DNA of 64,000 nucleotides from Galaxea fascicularis (taxonomy: Eukaryota > Cnidaria > Anthozoa > Scleractinia > Euphylliidae), in the NCBI GenBank assembly GCA_948470475.1, contig OX419343.1:2993833-3057832 (forward strand). The letters run 5' to 3'. This document shows positions 24,601 through 34,190 of this stretch, piece after piece (position 1 is the stretch's first letter; the number at the start of each line of letters is the position of its first letter). The notes beneath the pieces are model-generated. The model worked only from the letters and a program-made list of their open reading frames with translations, was not told the DNA's origin and did not search any database. A program made the position numbers and the translations under genes.

Positions 24601-25639
24601 GTAACGGTATTGGTGATCCGTAGGAGAAAATTCTGCGCTTGGTGTTTTCTGGAGCTTGTTTCTTGTCCTTGTATAATTCCCTGAAGGTTTTCTCATCGAT
24701 GAGGTCAACTGATGCTCCGGAATCAACCAACATTTCCACTTGCTTTCGGTCAATCGCGATTTTGCACATGGGTTGTTTGTCACGGCCTACTGTGTAAACG
24801 TATTCATCTTCTTCACCAGGGTCTTGATGCGTGACATGTTTCGCCGACTCGGGTGGGTTTGTTCTGCAAACGCGGGCAAAATGGTTTAGTTTCCCACATG
24901 AGCTGCACTTCCTGTTCTTCGCGGGGCAGGAGTCTTTGTGAGGGTATGTTCCACCACAGTTTCTACATTTTTCGTCTTTTCCGTCGAGCTTTCGGGACTG
25001 GTCACGGTTGCGTGACTCATGGCGACTTTGCTGACGGCGTTGTTTACCCATTGCTTGTGTTGGTGTTCCCCTTTTCTGTGGTTTTACTGCGTTCACGGTT
25101 TTCTCCGGACTTTCAAACTCCTTTGCTTGTTTTTCGCTCAATTCTAGGGCTCTACCAGCTTTCATGAGACCGGCTAAGTCGAGGTCCTCTCTCAGAGCTT
25201 TGCGGCGAAGGGAGTTTGACTGGCAGTTCAAGATGATCTGTTCTTTGATTTCTTTGTCTGCATTTGTGAAATCGCAGGTTTTTGCTAGGCTTCTCAAACG
25301 TGTATGGAAACTGTCCAGAGTTTCGCCATCCTTTTGCTTTGCCTGCCGGAAGTTATACACCTCGTATGTTACGTTGACTTGTGGAGAGAAATGAGCGGTT
25401 AGTTTTTCGACGGCCTTCTTGTAATCCTTGTCCTCACCGACGTCTTGAAGCGTGTCGAAGATCTCGTCGACCTCTGGACCGCCGTAATGCAACAGAAGGG
25501 CTCTTTTCTGCTTGTCTTCGGTAATTCCCATTGCAATGGTTAATCTCTCGAATCGTGCTAACCATTTCTTCCATCTAGGGCCTGCATTTCCATCTCGGTG
25601 AACGTCAAACGGTGGGAAGTTTGGTAGGGAAATCGCCAT
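21662..25639 (-). CDS. Gag-Pol polyprotein of the gypsy retrotransposon
   Basis: 1,325 residues from the first ATG (MAISLPNFPPFDV); the frame is open 59 codons further upstream without an ATG. Order, with rough residues: gag capsid-like region (1-200, YEVYNFRQ); two zinc knuckles around 225-260 (the second is CSSCGKLNHFARVC); aspartic protease VDSGASVDLID (~305); reverse transcriptase with FGINAASEIFQ and the catalytic ISDD (Ile instead of the usual Tyr, a variant of some gypsy lineages); RNase H with VIVDASPVGLG and TDHKPL; integrase with an H-H-C-C zinc module (HVGHQG ... CLSCQ) and D-D-E core (MDFLGPL, SDNGPPF, NGEAERF). Gag and Pol share one frame, so no frameshift is needed. No stops or missing catalytic residues seen. 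Confidence 0.95.
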   Translation of the reverse strand: MAISLPNFPPFDVHRDGNAGPRWKKWLARFERLTIAMGITEDKQKRALLLHYGGPEVDEIFDTLQDVGEDKDYKKAVEKLTAHFSPQVNVTYEVYNFRQAKQKDGETLDSFHTRLRSLAKTCDFTNADKEIKEQIILNCQSNSLRRKALREDLDLAGLMKAGRALELSEKQAKEFESPEKTVNAVKPQKRGTPTQAMGKQRRQQSRHESRNRDQSRKLDGKDEKCRNCGGTYPHKDSCPAKNRKCSSCGKLNHFARVCRTNPPESAKHVTHQDPGEEDEYVYTVGRDKQPMCKIAIDRKQVEMLVDSGASVDLIDEKTFRELYKDKKQAPENTKRRIFSYGSPIPLPLLGTIQAELSANANSTQTTLHIVKGESGNLLGYNSAKHLGVLKIINQVKTDETSPQFPASGEFESLFGGIGKVKGKVIKLHIDPDVKPKQQPHRRVPFHVRKDVEMELKRLEELDIIEPVTGPTPWVSPIVVVPKSSGQVRICVDMREANKAVKREKHLMPTIDDLVADLNGATVFTKLDLSSGYHQLELAPESRHITTFSTHVGLRRYKRLMFGINAASEIFQNAVEEVLTGLPGCKNISDDIIVFGQTQQEHDENLRGVLERLQQHDVRLNKDKGSFSKSEIKFYGHIFSKNGVKADPDKIKAITEMSKPENVSEVKSLLGMAQYVSRYIPDYATITAPLRLLTKKETPWQWTDEQQGAFDKLKDTLTESHVMSYFNPRLKTEVIVDASPVGLGCLLVQDGKVISYASRALSDIEQRYSQTEREMLGVVWAVEHCHLYLYGSEFTIITDHKPLLGIFNSHKQTSARIDRWKLRLMPYNCQLIYRPGKDAENPADFMSRHPRITEREERNIAEDYVNYICNQAVPKAMTLQEIKSEVEKDTSLQALIKAIETDQWSDPEVQEYKKVKDELLVYKGTILRGNRIVVPKTLRDRAVELAHVGHQGIVKTKRLIREKVWFPGVDKMVKEKVDSCLSCQAATTGNAQRLEPLQMTPLPRAPWKELSMDFLGPLPSGDYLMVVIDEYSRFPEVEIVTSTSARSTIPKLDAIFARQGIPDVLKSDNGPPFNGTEFKNFAEHLGFQHRKITPFWPRANGEAERFMTTLEKCIRAATVEHKNWKQELNKFLRQYRATPHSTTGISPCEALNQRKLKTTLPEFASPAPARQQIIPETQNLAERDAEQKKKMKAYADQKLGARESKIKLGDTVLIKQPKTNKLSTPFSPVPLVVEEKKGSMVTASDGRKTITRNSSMFKVVPGHIKHAGKLEEEVDEHLSTDLTPQDVPTLDKESSYPTPTTGPRRSQRQTRPPARLADYVLLVHEN

Positions 25640-25767
25640 TGTTTTGATTTCGCGGGAAATCGCTTTGGAATTCTCTTCGGAAATCTCTTTGGAAATCGCT
25701 TCGGAAATCCTGTCAAATCCTTGTAGAACACGCTCTGTGGGTTCTTTGCTTGATCCTCGTCGCCAGA

Positions 25768-25920
25768 TGTGGTGTTTACGCTTAAATAAACACTCGAAAA
25801 CTACTTGTCTGAACACAACGACATTTACTCACAGACATGATGGCTAGATACAAAAGACAACTCCCCCTGAGACCGCGTGGGTCATTTGCATAAATGACTG
25901 ACAGGTCTAGAAACACTACA
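25768..25920 (-). repeat. 5' LTR of the gypsy element
   Basis: Identical to 21376-21528 over all 153 bases; followed by GCAAA. The open gag-pol frame extends into this LTR, but without an ATG there. Confidence 0.95.
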
Positions 25921-25925
25921 GCAAA

Positions 25926-27640
25926 CATGGCGAAGATTTTAAAATATCATAGCAAGGTTACTTACTTGAAGAGTCAGTGGTGACAAAAGACTGATGAACG
26001 GCATCTTCACTCTGACGATTCCCGTCACTTTGGTCTTCACGGGCTCGCATTCTAGATCAGTTTGCAGTCTCTTTAGATATAAACTTGAGGATGAATCGCT
26101 ACATGCCCGAACTCTCCGCTTTCTGAATGGCTTTCACTGTCTGGAGCACATACAGAGCTGGACGGTAAACTATTAATAACTATGTTTGACGGGTTCTGTT
26201 CACTTTCCCTCAAGGTGTCGGGTTTATCACATTCACTTGTAAAGTGTGACGTATGAGAAAAAGAGTCGGGCTCATCTATCTCGCCAGTCTTAGAATTAGT
26301 CTTAGAATTAATCAGACTGTTTTCCGAATTAAACGTTAGTGGAATGCCCCATCCGAAGCAGCAAACGGGCAAAATACAGATTTCTACTAATCAAGATGAA
26401 AAAGAAGTGGTGTATTTTATTTCCTGTTTTTCTAACAACCTGTCACAGCATGGTTTTACACATATGTTGCGGCTTTTATCTGACGGAAATACTTTGGGGC
26501 CAACACCCAGAGATCGGAATCGCAAATTTCATTAGAAAAATCATTCGCATACTTCGTGGTTTTGTTTGAAAGCGTCGATCACAGGTATTTGTATTTACAT
26601 TAGAAGGTTCGTTAACTCGGCCACCATCTGAAATCGAGAGTGAGCTAAATTTGAAAACAAAAAGGACTGACGACAAACATTTAAGTAATCAGTGTTTCGA
26701 TGAATTCCACAACGGATTGAAAATGGCAGGAAGAAACCAAAACGACAAGTCTAGATCAGATTATGGAAAGTGGACAAAGTGGGGATTTGAAGGTGAAACA
26801 GACGATTTGCGTGTTCTCAAAAAGGACGGACCCTTAGAAACAAAAGCAAGCAACAAAAACATGACGAAAGTTAACAGCGTCTGTGAAAGCTCCGGGCGAT
26901 TCTTCAAGTGTTGAGGTACCTATAACATTACATCCCTCAGTCGACAACACTGTGTAAATGGACTTACTGTGTCGCCCGTTACGTTTCATGCCCGGGTTTC
27001 ATGACCCGGTACAAAGAAGGAGGTTGGGTCATGGATCTTTGCAGTCGATCTGGCACATGGCCGTGAACCGTGAATGAACAACACTGTTTATTTCTTATGC
27101 CATTCAGGTTCCGTCGCCTTTGCGAGCTTGAAGGAAAGAAAGCATCGCTAAGTGGTTGATACCAATTAATATGCAAGGCTATTCCGGCGACGAACGCTGA
27201 GGAAGAGTTTTGCTCTTGGTGAAAAAAGAGACTCGTCGTAAAATACGTATTTCGAGTCGTTGTCGTTTGCTATACCTTATGCGGAATTCATGAACGTTTT
27301 CAAACTGATCATGAAAGTTTTGAACGTCAATGGCTTTACTGAGCTATCTAAGCGTCTCACTATGATTACTGCTATTGGACCATAAAAGTTTCTTTTACCT
27401 ATTAGACTGTCGTGCGCTGGAATTTTTGTACTATATTCGGAATTAGCGTAACATTATTTAAAATAAAAATCAGATTTTAAAGTGCTATGATTAGTACCGT
27501 TTAAAGTTACTTTTAAAATAACCGCTGAAAACGGCCAATACATCACGAACGAGATTAATTCCCGACATTTTCAAAGGCAACACTCAGTGGTCCACGTTTG
27601 AGAAATTACCTATTAGTAAGTGTTTCTTCCAGCTATCTTT
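25926..27640. other. Internal part of the large TIR element, right of the gypsy insertion
   Basis: No confident gene. A 100-codon minus-strand frame at 26073-26372 is Ser/Glu/Asp-rich (SHSESGEFG, SLPSSSVCAPDS) and might be an exon of the same decayed gene as 19775-20150, but without motifs this is a guess. Confidence 0.35.
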
Positions 27641-27945
27641 GAATTGGTTTAGGAAATTTCCGAATCATCTCTGTAGCCTTACTTTAACATGGTTTCAGAA
27701 ATTTCCGAAACATTTTTTTCCTTCGGTACTTTGAAGTGGTTTCAGAAATTTCCGAAGCAACTCTGTAGCCTTACTTTTTAACATGGTTTCAGAAATTTCC
27801 GAAACATTTTTTTCAAGCCAGAGGTATACTTTGGAATGGTTTCAGAAATTTCCGAAGCAATTTTTAGGCGAATTTCCGAAGCTACTTTTCGACCATACTT
27901 TTTTTGAAGTGGTTTCAGAAATTTCCGAAGCAACATTTTTCAAAA
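27640..27945. repeat. Subterminal tandem array, right
   Basis: About seven units of TTTCAGAAATTTCCGAAGCA, the reverse complement of the units at 19070-19640, spaced roughly 45-50 bp. Supports the two arrays being the ends of one element. Confidence 0.85.
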
Positions 27946-28225
27946 ATCCCTACTCACGTTAAAAAAACCGGTATATAAAGGTTATTCTAGCCGACGGTAG
28001 AATTTGAGCGACAAAAACTACACTAAATTTTAAAGTTTCAGACGAAATTTTTATTTTCGTCAGGAATTTCAAACAATTTAACGATTTCAGCTGAATTTCT
28101 TTGACTTTGGAATATCGCATTTGGTTTTAGAACGTGTTTTATTGTTTCCCGCACGAAAGCGCTACGCCTCTCGAGCTCCCCACGCCCCACGCGCGCGAAG
28201 AAAAACCTCTGGTTACCCTGGGTAA

Positions 28226-28295
28226 TCTCCCGTTTGCGTTATAATGTATTGAAATTGTGAGGAGGACTGGAGTTGCATGGGAGTTAAAAGGTTGA
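28226..28295. mobile_element. MITE-like dispersed repeat, copy 3, right half
   Basis: CCCGTTTGCGTTATAATGTA then TTGAAATTGTGAGGAGGA ... ATGGGAGTTAAAAGGTT matches the right third of copies 1 and 2 (TGTCTGC...TATTGATATTATAAGGAGA...GTGGGAGTTAATGG). Completes the copy broken at 18606. Confidence 0.7.
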
Positions 28296-28627
28296 ATGGA
28301 ACTCTTCTCTTATTCTCTATGACAAAATTTGCGGCAGAAACGTTTTCTCTGGTGAGCATCCTTAATTTACATGATGTATTTCCGACAAATTGTTTCAATC
28401 GTTACGGTAACACGTCCGTTCTTCTTGCCTTTCTCCCTACGTGTGGTTTATTCGGTCAAAATTACAGACTAAATTTTACTTTTGCTTTGATTGACGTATT
28501 TCAAACCAATAAACATTAAACAGTAAATTCTTGACCATTGACCATATCTTGCTCATCCCAATTATCGGCGAGTTGTCTTTGATTTTGTGGCTGATAAGCA
28601 TTTGTCAGAAATACTATCGATCCCCAA

Positions 28628-30460
28628 TCAAACGAAAACAGCTGGCCAGAGAAAAAGTGTGAAAGCGATAAGAAGGGCGAGAAAGCCTGGATTCAAGCAT
28701 TGTTCCATTGCTTCATTATTAATCTCCTTGGTTGGTCTACATTTTTCAGAACTTGCTAAGGTTTTCGAGGAGTTCAACATCCGCGGGTAATAATTGTTCC
28801 AGAACGCCATTCTGTGCGGCTTAAAGTTAACTTTCATTTCAGGGGCTGCCTGAATCACCAAGTACGACCTGTCTGTGGCCTTAAATTCGCGCCAAGTCAC
28901 CCCGTGGACAGGAGAAGGCGTGGGTACTCCATCCCTGGCAAAGTTTGCGTAAAGCGACATAATCAAGCTGCTAACGTTTTTATCTTCTTCAGAAAAGTTC
29001 AACGAGGTTATGTTTAGGAATGGTGCACCGAAATCATACGGTGTGTTATCGCCATGTTGAACTCCCCTCCAAAGTTCGGCAGTGTTTCTTTTAGATCTGT
29101 GACTAAACTCAAACATGTAAGCAGGCGCTTTCTGGCTGTGAATTCCCAACACATCCACGGTGGGGGCGGCAACGTAATAGTCGGACTGCAGGTCAACTAA
29201 TTTCTGTCGGAGGGTGGATGAGTTTAGCGTTTCTCCCCACGGTGTGTACTGAAATTCGATGGCATCTGCTATCAGGCTAGCGGTAATGTTATTATCATGA
29301 GATAGCGCGTTTTTGACAAATGCTTCGATTGATTCTCTGAACACGGCTGATGTGATTTCTCTTGGAGGCTTGTACTCAGACGGAAGATTATGTGATCCTT
29401 CATTACTATTGAAACCAGCAATCAACGGAACGGGTTTGAAGTGACCGGAACGTCGGAGATTTATGGGAGTGTCGTTTATGAAGTGGTTATCAATGACAGG
29501 TCCAACGTGATGCCATCCGTAACTCTTCACAATATCGTTGGTTTCTTTTTCTCGGAGACATACCATCATGTCCTTGTGATTCGCCCCGTCACAGTCGAGT
29601 TTTTTCGCGGCTGTTTTGGTCTTTTCAACAGCTTCTTCCACCGTGCGGAACGCAAACGGCGAGAACTCTACACCGCTCTCTGCGATAGCTTGATGGAAAA
29701 GTCCCTCAGAAAGAGGTGACAATAAATGCAGCCCGACGCTTGCCCCCCCGGAGCTGACTCCCAATATGGTAACTCTGTTAGGGTCTCCCCCAAAGGCTTT
29801 TATGTTCCCTTGGATCCACTTAAGAGCTTGCACTTGATCTAACATTCCCCAATTCCCTCTTGCTTCTTCATCACCAGTGGTTAAAAACCCAAACGGGCCA
29901 AGGCGGTACTGAATGGTAACCAAGACAACGCCCCGGCGAGGCAGAACCTCGCCCGGCGTTGTAGGTCGAACAATCGAGCCGAACACGTAACTACCGCCAT
30001 GGATAAACACAATAACTGGATAAAGTTGACTTGTATTGGTGGCGTTTGCTCCTGGGGCAAATATATTCAGGTAAAGGCAATCCTCACTGGAATCTTTCTC
30101 CCACGTGAAGTCAGGCCAAACAACGCGGAATGAATCTTCAAAGTATAAGTGATTAAATTGCGCACAAACATTTCTAAAAGACGTTGCCTCGTAAGTGGCA
30201 GGTCTCCATGCAGCTGGAGGCTGCGGTGGTTTAAAGCGAAGATTGTGCACAGGCGGCGAGGCGTAAGGAATTCCAAGGAACGTGTTTACGTACTTGATAT
30301 CGGCATGTTCGTCTGGGAAATACCTGGTATTTCCAATTATCTTGCCATACTCGGATTCTACGAGTGGTCGTTTAGAAGGGATTGTGAGCGCCGAGGATGT
30401 ATATTCAACCACAATCACCACCGCGATCAACAAGTTTTCAACTCGCATAATCCTGATCAT
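28628..30460 (-). CDS. Carboxylesterase/cholinesterase-family hydrolase, single exon
   Basis: Alpha/beta hydrolase of the type-B carboxylesterase family, expected to cleave ester (or similar) bonds outside the cell or on its surface; the substrate is unknown. 610 residues from ATG at 30460, uninterrupted, with a hydrophobic N-terminal signal sequence. Family signatures: FLGIPYASPP, EDCLYLNIFAP, oxyanion-hole HGGSYVFGS, nucleophile elbow GVSSGG (Ser236; most relatives have GESSGG), acid in FNSNEGS (Glu354) and HGDNTPYDFG (His469), so the triad is complete and it is not a neuroligin-type dead enzyme. The last ~20 residues are hydrophobic (FLALLIAFTLFLWPAVFV) after a small-residue spacer, suggesting a GPI anchor or C-terminal membrane tail. 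Paralogue of 40844-42646, in the opposite direction. Intronless, unlike most animal relatives. Confidence 0.9.
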   Translation of the reverse strand: MIRIMRVENLLIAVVIVVEYTSSALTIPSKRPLVESEYGKIIGNTRYFPDEHADIKYVNTFLGIPYASPPVHNLRFKPPQPPAAWRPATYEATSFRNVCAQFNHLYFEDSFRVVWPDFTWEKDSSEDCLYLNIFAPGANATNTSQLYPVIVFIHGGSYVFGSIVRPTTPGEVLPRRGVVLVTIQYRLGPFGFLTTGDEEARGNWGMLDQVQALKWIQGNIKAFGGDPNRVTILGVSSGGASVGLHLLSPLSEGLFHQAIAESGVEFSPFAFRTVEEAVEKTKTAAKKLDCDGANHKDMMVCLREKETNDIVKSYGWHHVGPVIDNHFINDTPINLRRSGHFKPVPLIAGFNSNEGSHNLPSEYKPPREITSAVFRESIEAFVKNALSHDNNITASLIADAIEFQYTPWGETLNSSTLRQKLVDLQSDYYVAAPTVDVLGIHSQKAPAYMFEFSHRSKRNTAELWRGVQHGDNTPYDFGAPFLNITSLNFSEEDKNVSSLIMSLYANFARDGVPTPSPVHGVTWREFKATDRSYLVIQAAPEMKVNFKPHRMAFWNNYYPRMLNSSKTLASSEKCRPTKEINNEAMEQCLNPGFLALLIAFTLFLWPAVFV

Positions 30461-30479
30461 TTGAACTCAAAACCTTGCA

Positions 30480-32560
30480 ATTAATCTTGCTGAAGCAACA
30501 AAGAATAGGATTTCACAAGGAACGAGAGCGACGGCTCCTAACGGAATCCGCTCAGAAATTCATCCCGACCTCTAAGATACTTATTTCTGAGTCTGTTTTA
30601 GAAGATGCGTTTCAAGGCAACCGAGGTCTTGCGTTTAACCGCAGGCGAATATAATTTTATGCTCTCCAATTAGGAATGACCCACTGTCACCACTCATTAA
30701 ATGACAGTCACTCGTGAAGCATCCCTCAGGCAAGAAATTTCAGCTTTTCGGTATGTGTTGGTGATAACATCTGTTTTGGTTTTCCGCGAAATCTACCCTT
30801 CTCTGGGTACTAGTCCGGTTAGATTTACTGAGAAACCATCTACTTTGGCAGAGAAGGACGACGATTGCAAAATAAAACAAAGAAATCTTTTTTTTTTCTT
30901 TTTCTCGATGTGTGAATCGCCCATCACCGGAAAAGACAAAATAACAATATTATTGAAAGGCTCTTCCGCTGATCACGGCTGTGGATCGGATTCACAGAAT
31001 TACTTCCCCAGGTTTCTGAAATGCTTTTCAACTCTTAATGTAAAGCGGATGTGGACTATTAACGCAAATCTTACAAACTAAGGCAGGCAATGGTTTTATC
31101 ACTGAAACAGCTGATTTTCACATCGTTTTGGTGAGACCTTGGTTAATTTCATCGATTTGCGCAAAATTCCGTAAATTTTTGCGAATTATTTTAATTGTAG
31201 ACACCCCCATGTGACTATTAGACGAAATAAAACTGATGTTGTATCGATGACCAAAAATGTTTTTATCCCAAATGAAAATACTGTGATCTGAATTCCGTGG
31301 CAGTTTTGAATATCTTGAAATTATAAAGAGCTATATCTTTTTAATTAAGTTGGATTTTGTGGTTTTACAACAAATTAAAAACCAATCAAACCCTTGGAAA
31401 ACCACCTCTTTTCAACAGATAAACCATCACTGCCTGGTGCCGGATGCAAGGGTCGGAGGACGGCAGACATGATTTCGCAACACAGTCATAACGATGATGT
31501 GCGAGATTAAAACTCGAATTGAGAGGTTGTATCTGTTTGGTAAGTTTCCGGGACTGTTGGGTTGAATCGGCTATTAGATGGCTATTAATAATTCAGAGCT
31601 GGTTTAACCTCTTCAGTTGCTTCTTGGAGTTAGTTCTGTCATCTGTGACTGAGACTCTGCACCATGATTTCAAACAATGAAGTCAGCTAAAATTGAAACT
31701 GTTGTAATTAGATAAAATGGGCGCCACCGATCGAGGGCATTGCGCATATGGGTCATATCCTTAAACTGTTCGAAATTTTTTTGCCTGCTATTCGACCCGA
31801 TCTTAAAACCTCTCGAGCAGAGCAAAGAACGCGACAGTTACCAAGTGAAGAGCCCTCTTCTTTTCAATTGTCTGATACCACCAAGTAAAATGTTTCCTGC
31901 TCTCGTCATTGTATCTTTCACGCCTGCCACGCAGGCTGTTAAATATCTACTCGCCGATCGGTCTTGATATGAGCTGATATCTACCTGGCGGTGCTGACAG
32001 CTGGGCATATAATTCATCACGGTCAAGGACAACCAAACCAAAATTGACGAAAAAACTGGGAATTTCGCAACAGAGATAACACTGATAAATTTACTACCCT
32101 CGTGATAAGGAAGGAACTTGACCTCTTTTTAAAGCGCTATTCTAATTAATTGAGTGCGAGTTCCTTGTTACTTTCACGCAATGGGTGTATGATGCAGATG
32201 GTGCAAAATTTGTCGAATCCAATCTCATGTATCGGCGATACTACTTGCTAGAATTTAAGTGCTATAAAGGATTATTTCAATAATTCGCTGATTTCTGCCC
32301 CAAATAGTATTGGACGATGTGCCCCTGAAACGGTTTCTTAAAATTTCGATACCGGCGATCGATATCGCCTGCTTTTCGATACCGACACGTGCACTTTTAT
32401 AAGTGATCACGTGAAAAAAGAATTTCCAGATGTGTTATTTCGACTTGTTTTGGCACTTTACGGGTGTTTCAATGCGATACGGAGACTTGGATGAGACCTC
32501 GTGCTAAAAAAAAAAACCGAAAGATGCAAACGCTTCATTTACTCGAATAAGCTCCCAAAC
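30480..32560. other. Gene-less stretch upstream of the first esterase
   Basis: Probably contains the promoter of 28628-30460 at its left edge. No gene, RNA or clear transposon recognised; includes an A/T-rich run near 30880-30905. Confidence 0.45.
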
Positions 32561-32565
32561 GCTAA

Positions 32566-33323
32566 AGAGGGCATTCTGGTTGAATTTGTGGTTGAATTTG
32601 TGAATTGAGAATCAAAAAGAGGGTTAGAAAAGGATATACACATATAATTCAGTTTCTACAAATCATCCAGGGTGCATTTAGTTTAGCTTACACCGAAGAT
32701 CTTCGGCGTGGATTTTAAAATTTTGCAACGTACCGGCGTGCGATCGACAGGATCAAGGCAGTATTTGGCGTAACTGGTATACCCTCACTAACCTGACGTA
32801 GTCACGAAAGACACGAAAGGCTACTTGATCGGTGGCGGCTGTGGCCAATAAACAAAATAAATTTACGATCCTTTTGAGTCCATACATCTTTGCAGAACGC
32901 CTCTCACATCCAGCGAGCATTGGCAGGCAACTTTAATAGTGAGGTGAGATTTAAATGGCTACATGAAATAAAGCACATAAAGATGAAAAGTAAATGCTTT
33001 TGCTCCTGATAGCGAGCATGGACATGGCTTCAACAAACTAGTCTCCAGGATTTCTCTTACTGCGCACCTCTCTTTCGCGGCGGCGCGGCGGCAAACGATC
33101 TGGGCCCGGGGGCAATTATTGGCGTAGTATGCTAACAACGGCGTAGAATTATGGCCTATTCGGCGTACATTTTCAAAGCCCTCGGCGTAACTTCGGCGTG
33201 GCGTCTATGCGGCAAATTCTTCACTTCAAATTTTAATTTCCAACCGCCTTCAAATCAATATTTTCCGGCCTTAATTTTCAATTCCCCCTCCCTCTATCTC
33301 CCAATTTAACCGGAATGTCCCCT
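32566..33323. mobile_element. Repeat with inverted ends, related to 60785-61020
   Basis: The left end AGAGGGCATTCTGGTTGAAT faces the right end TTAACCGGAATGTCCCCTT. Next to the ends are blocks shared with 60785-61020: GAATTGAGAAT, GAAAAGGATATACAC, CCTTAATTTTCAAT and CCCTCC. The middle (32690-33200) is extra sequence rich in CGGCGTA/GGCGTG motifs, probably a second insertion. Confidence 0.55.
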
Positions 33324-33916
33324 TAACTCTTCCAGCGCACGCTTCGGGCCGGTTTTTGCAGTTTTTCGAGTGTAAGCAATCAACACGATCGCGTGATTCC
33401 TTATTTGGTGTTACCATAAAGAATTTCGCTGAGGCTCTATCTTTCTTGTCACTCTTAGCTGTTGCTTCTTTGTCAAACGAGTGCTTGTGTGGGGACTTGG
33501 TACATACTGGGTTTATAAGTGTTTTTTTCCTAGTCATTTCTCAAGTAAACAACGCGACTTTACACAAAAGATCTCAATAACCTCCGCATTCATCTCGTGG
33601 CTAGACCTGCCACGGTCATTTCCAAAACTGCATTACGTGCGTACGAGATCTAGATTACTGCCACATTTCACCTTTCGATAAAGACGCATAGCTGAAAACG
33701 TTGTAGTTTGATTGGTTACGTTCAAAGAAGACCTTAAATTAAAAAGGACCTCTGATGGGAAAGGTCTTCTTGGTAGCTGAAAACGGATTACCGTTGGACC
33801 AGGAGCCCATCACTAGAATACAGAAATATAGGGCAGTTATACACTCCTAATGATCGGCCCCTGCTTGGACTGATTACTGTTGAACTTCGTTTTCTTACAG
33901 GATGGGTTACGTTCAA

Positions 33917-34190
33917 AGTAAATAAACAATAAATAAATAATAAATAAATACTTAATTGACCACTCCCCTAGAGGGGCTTTTCAGGGACAATGAAACAAAT
34001 AATACAAATGAACACAACAGAGCTAAGAATTCTAACGGCCAGGACGCAGACCAGTTGGCTATTTACAAGGATGACCGAGGAGTTGATCCAGGCACGAACC
34101 CGGAACAACACCAGCAAGTGGCTAAAGCGGGATTTGAACCCGGGTCACCGCATTGAAATCCAGCGCCCTAGACCACTCGGCCATCCTGCC
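33917..34190 (-). mobile_element. tRNA-derived SINE
   Basis: On the minus strand it begins GGCAGGATGGCCGAGTGGTC (box A at 34173-34183) and has a perfect box B, GGTTCAAATCC (34130-34140), as in a Leu-type tRNA head. A ~170-bp unrelated body follows, then a tail of TATTTATTTATT repeats. The anticodon stem does not fold, so it is not a working tRNA. Inserted in a sequence whose uninterrupted form seems to lie nearby at 33712-33740. A second, older copy is at 9205-9462. Confidence 0.8.

Larger units (their letters stand above)
21371..25925 (-). mobile_element. Intact Ty3/gypsy-type LTR retrotransposon
   Basis: 4,545-bp element (21376-25920) flanked by the 5-bp target duplication GCAAA (21371-21375, 25921-25925). 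The 153-bp LTRs (TG...CA) are identical by eye. Transcription runs right to left. Just inside the 5' LTR is TGGCGACGAGGATC, resembling the primer-binding region of Mag/SURL-like gypsy elements. A purine tract AAGAAGGGGAGAGA abuts the 3' LTR. One long gag-pol frame fills the middle and there is no envelope gene. Identical LTRs plus an open frame point to a recent insertion, possibly still active. Confidence 0.95.
18607..28226. mobile_element. ~9.6 kb TIR element with subterminal tandem repeats, interrupted by an LTR retrotransposon
   Basis: Left end: ATTACCCTGTATGCCAGAGG then CTTTTTTGCGCG. Right end, inverted: ATTACCCAGGGTAACCAGAG then GTTTTTCTTCGCGCG. Further in, both ends share GCGATATTCCAAAGT and ATTCAGCT. 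Each end then carries a tandem array around GCTTCGGAAATTTCTGAAAC, in opposite orientation (about 12 units at 19090-19640, about 7 at 27640-27945). It sits inside a MITE whose halves flank it. Removing the 4.55 kb gypsy insertion leaves a ~5 kb element. Internal coding remains are weak (see 19775-20150). The superfamily is unknown; the target duplication is unclear (possibly TCA/TCT). Confidence 0.72.

Noticed and set aside
25640..25816. Extra 59 N-terminal codons of gag-pol
   Set aside because: The frame is open but has no ATG and runs into the LTR; the first ATG is at 25639.
34117..34190. tRNA-Leu gene on the minus strand
   Set aside because: Boxes A and B are good, but the anticodon stem does not pair, there is no closed acceptor stem, and a SINE body and A/T-repeat tail follow.
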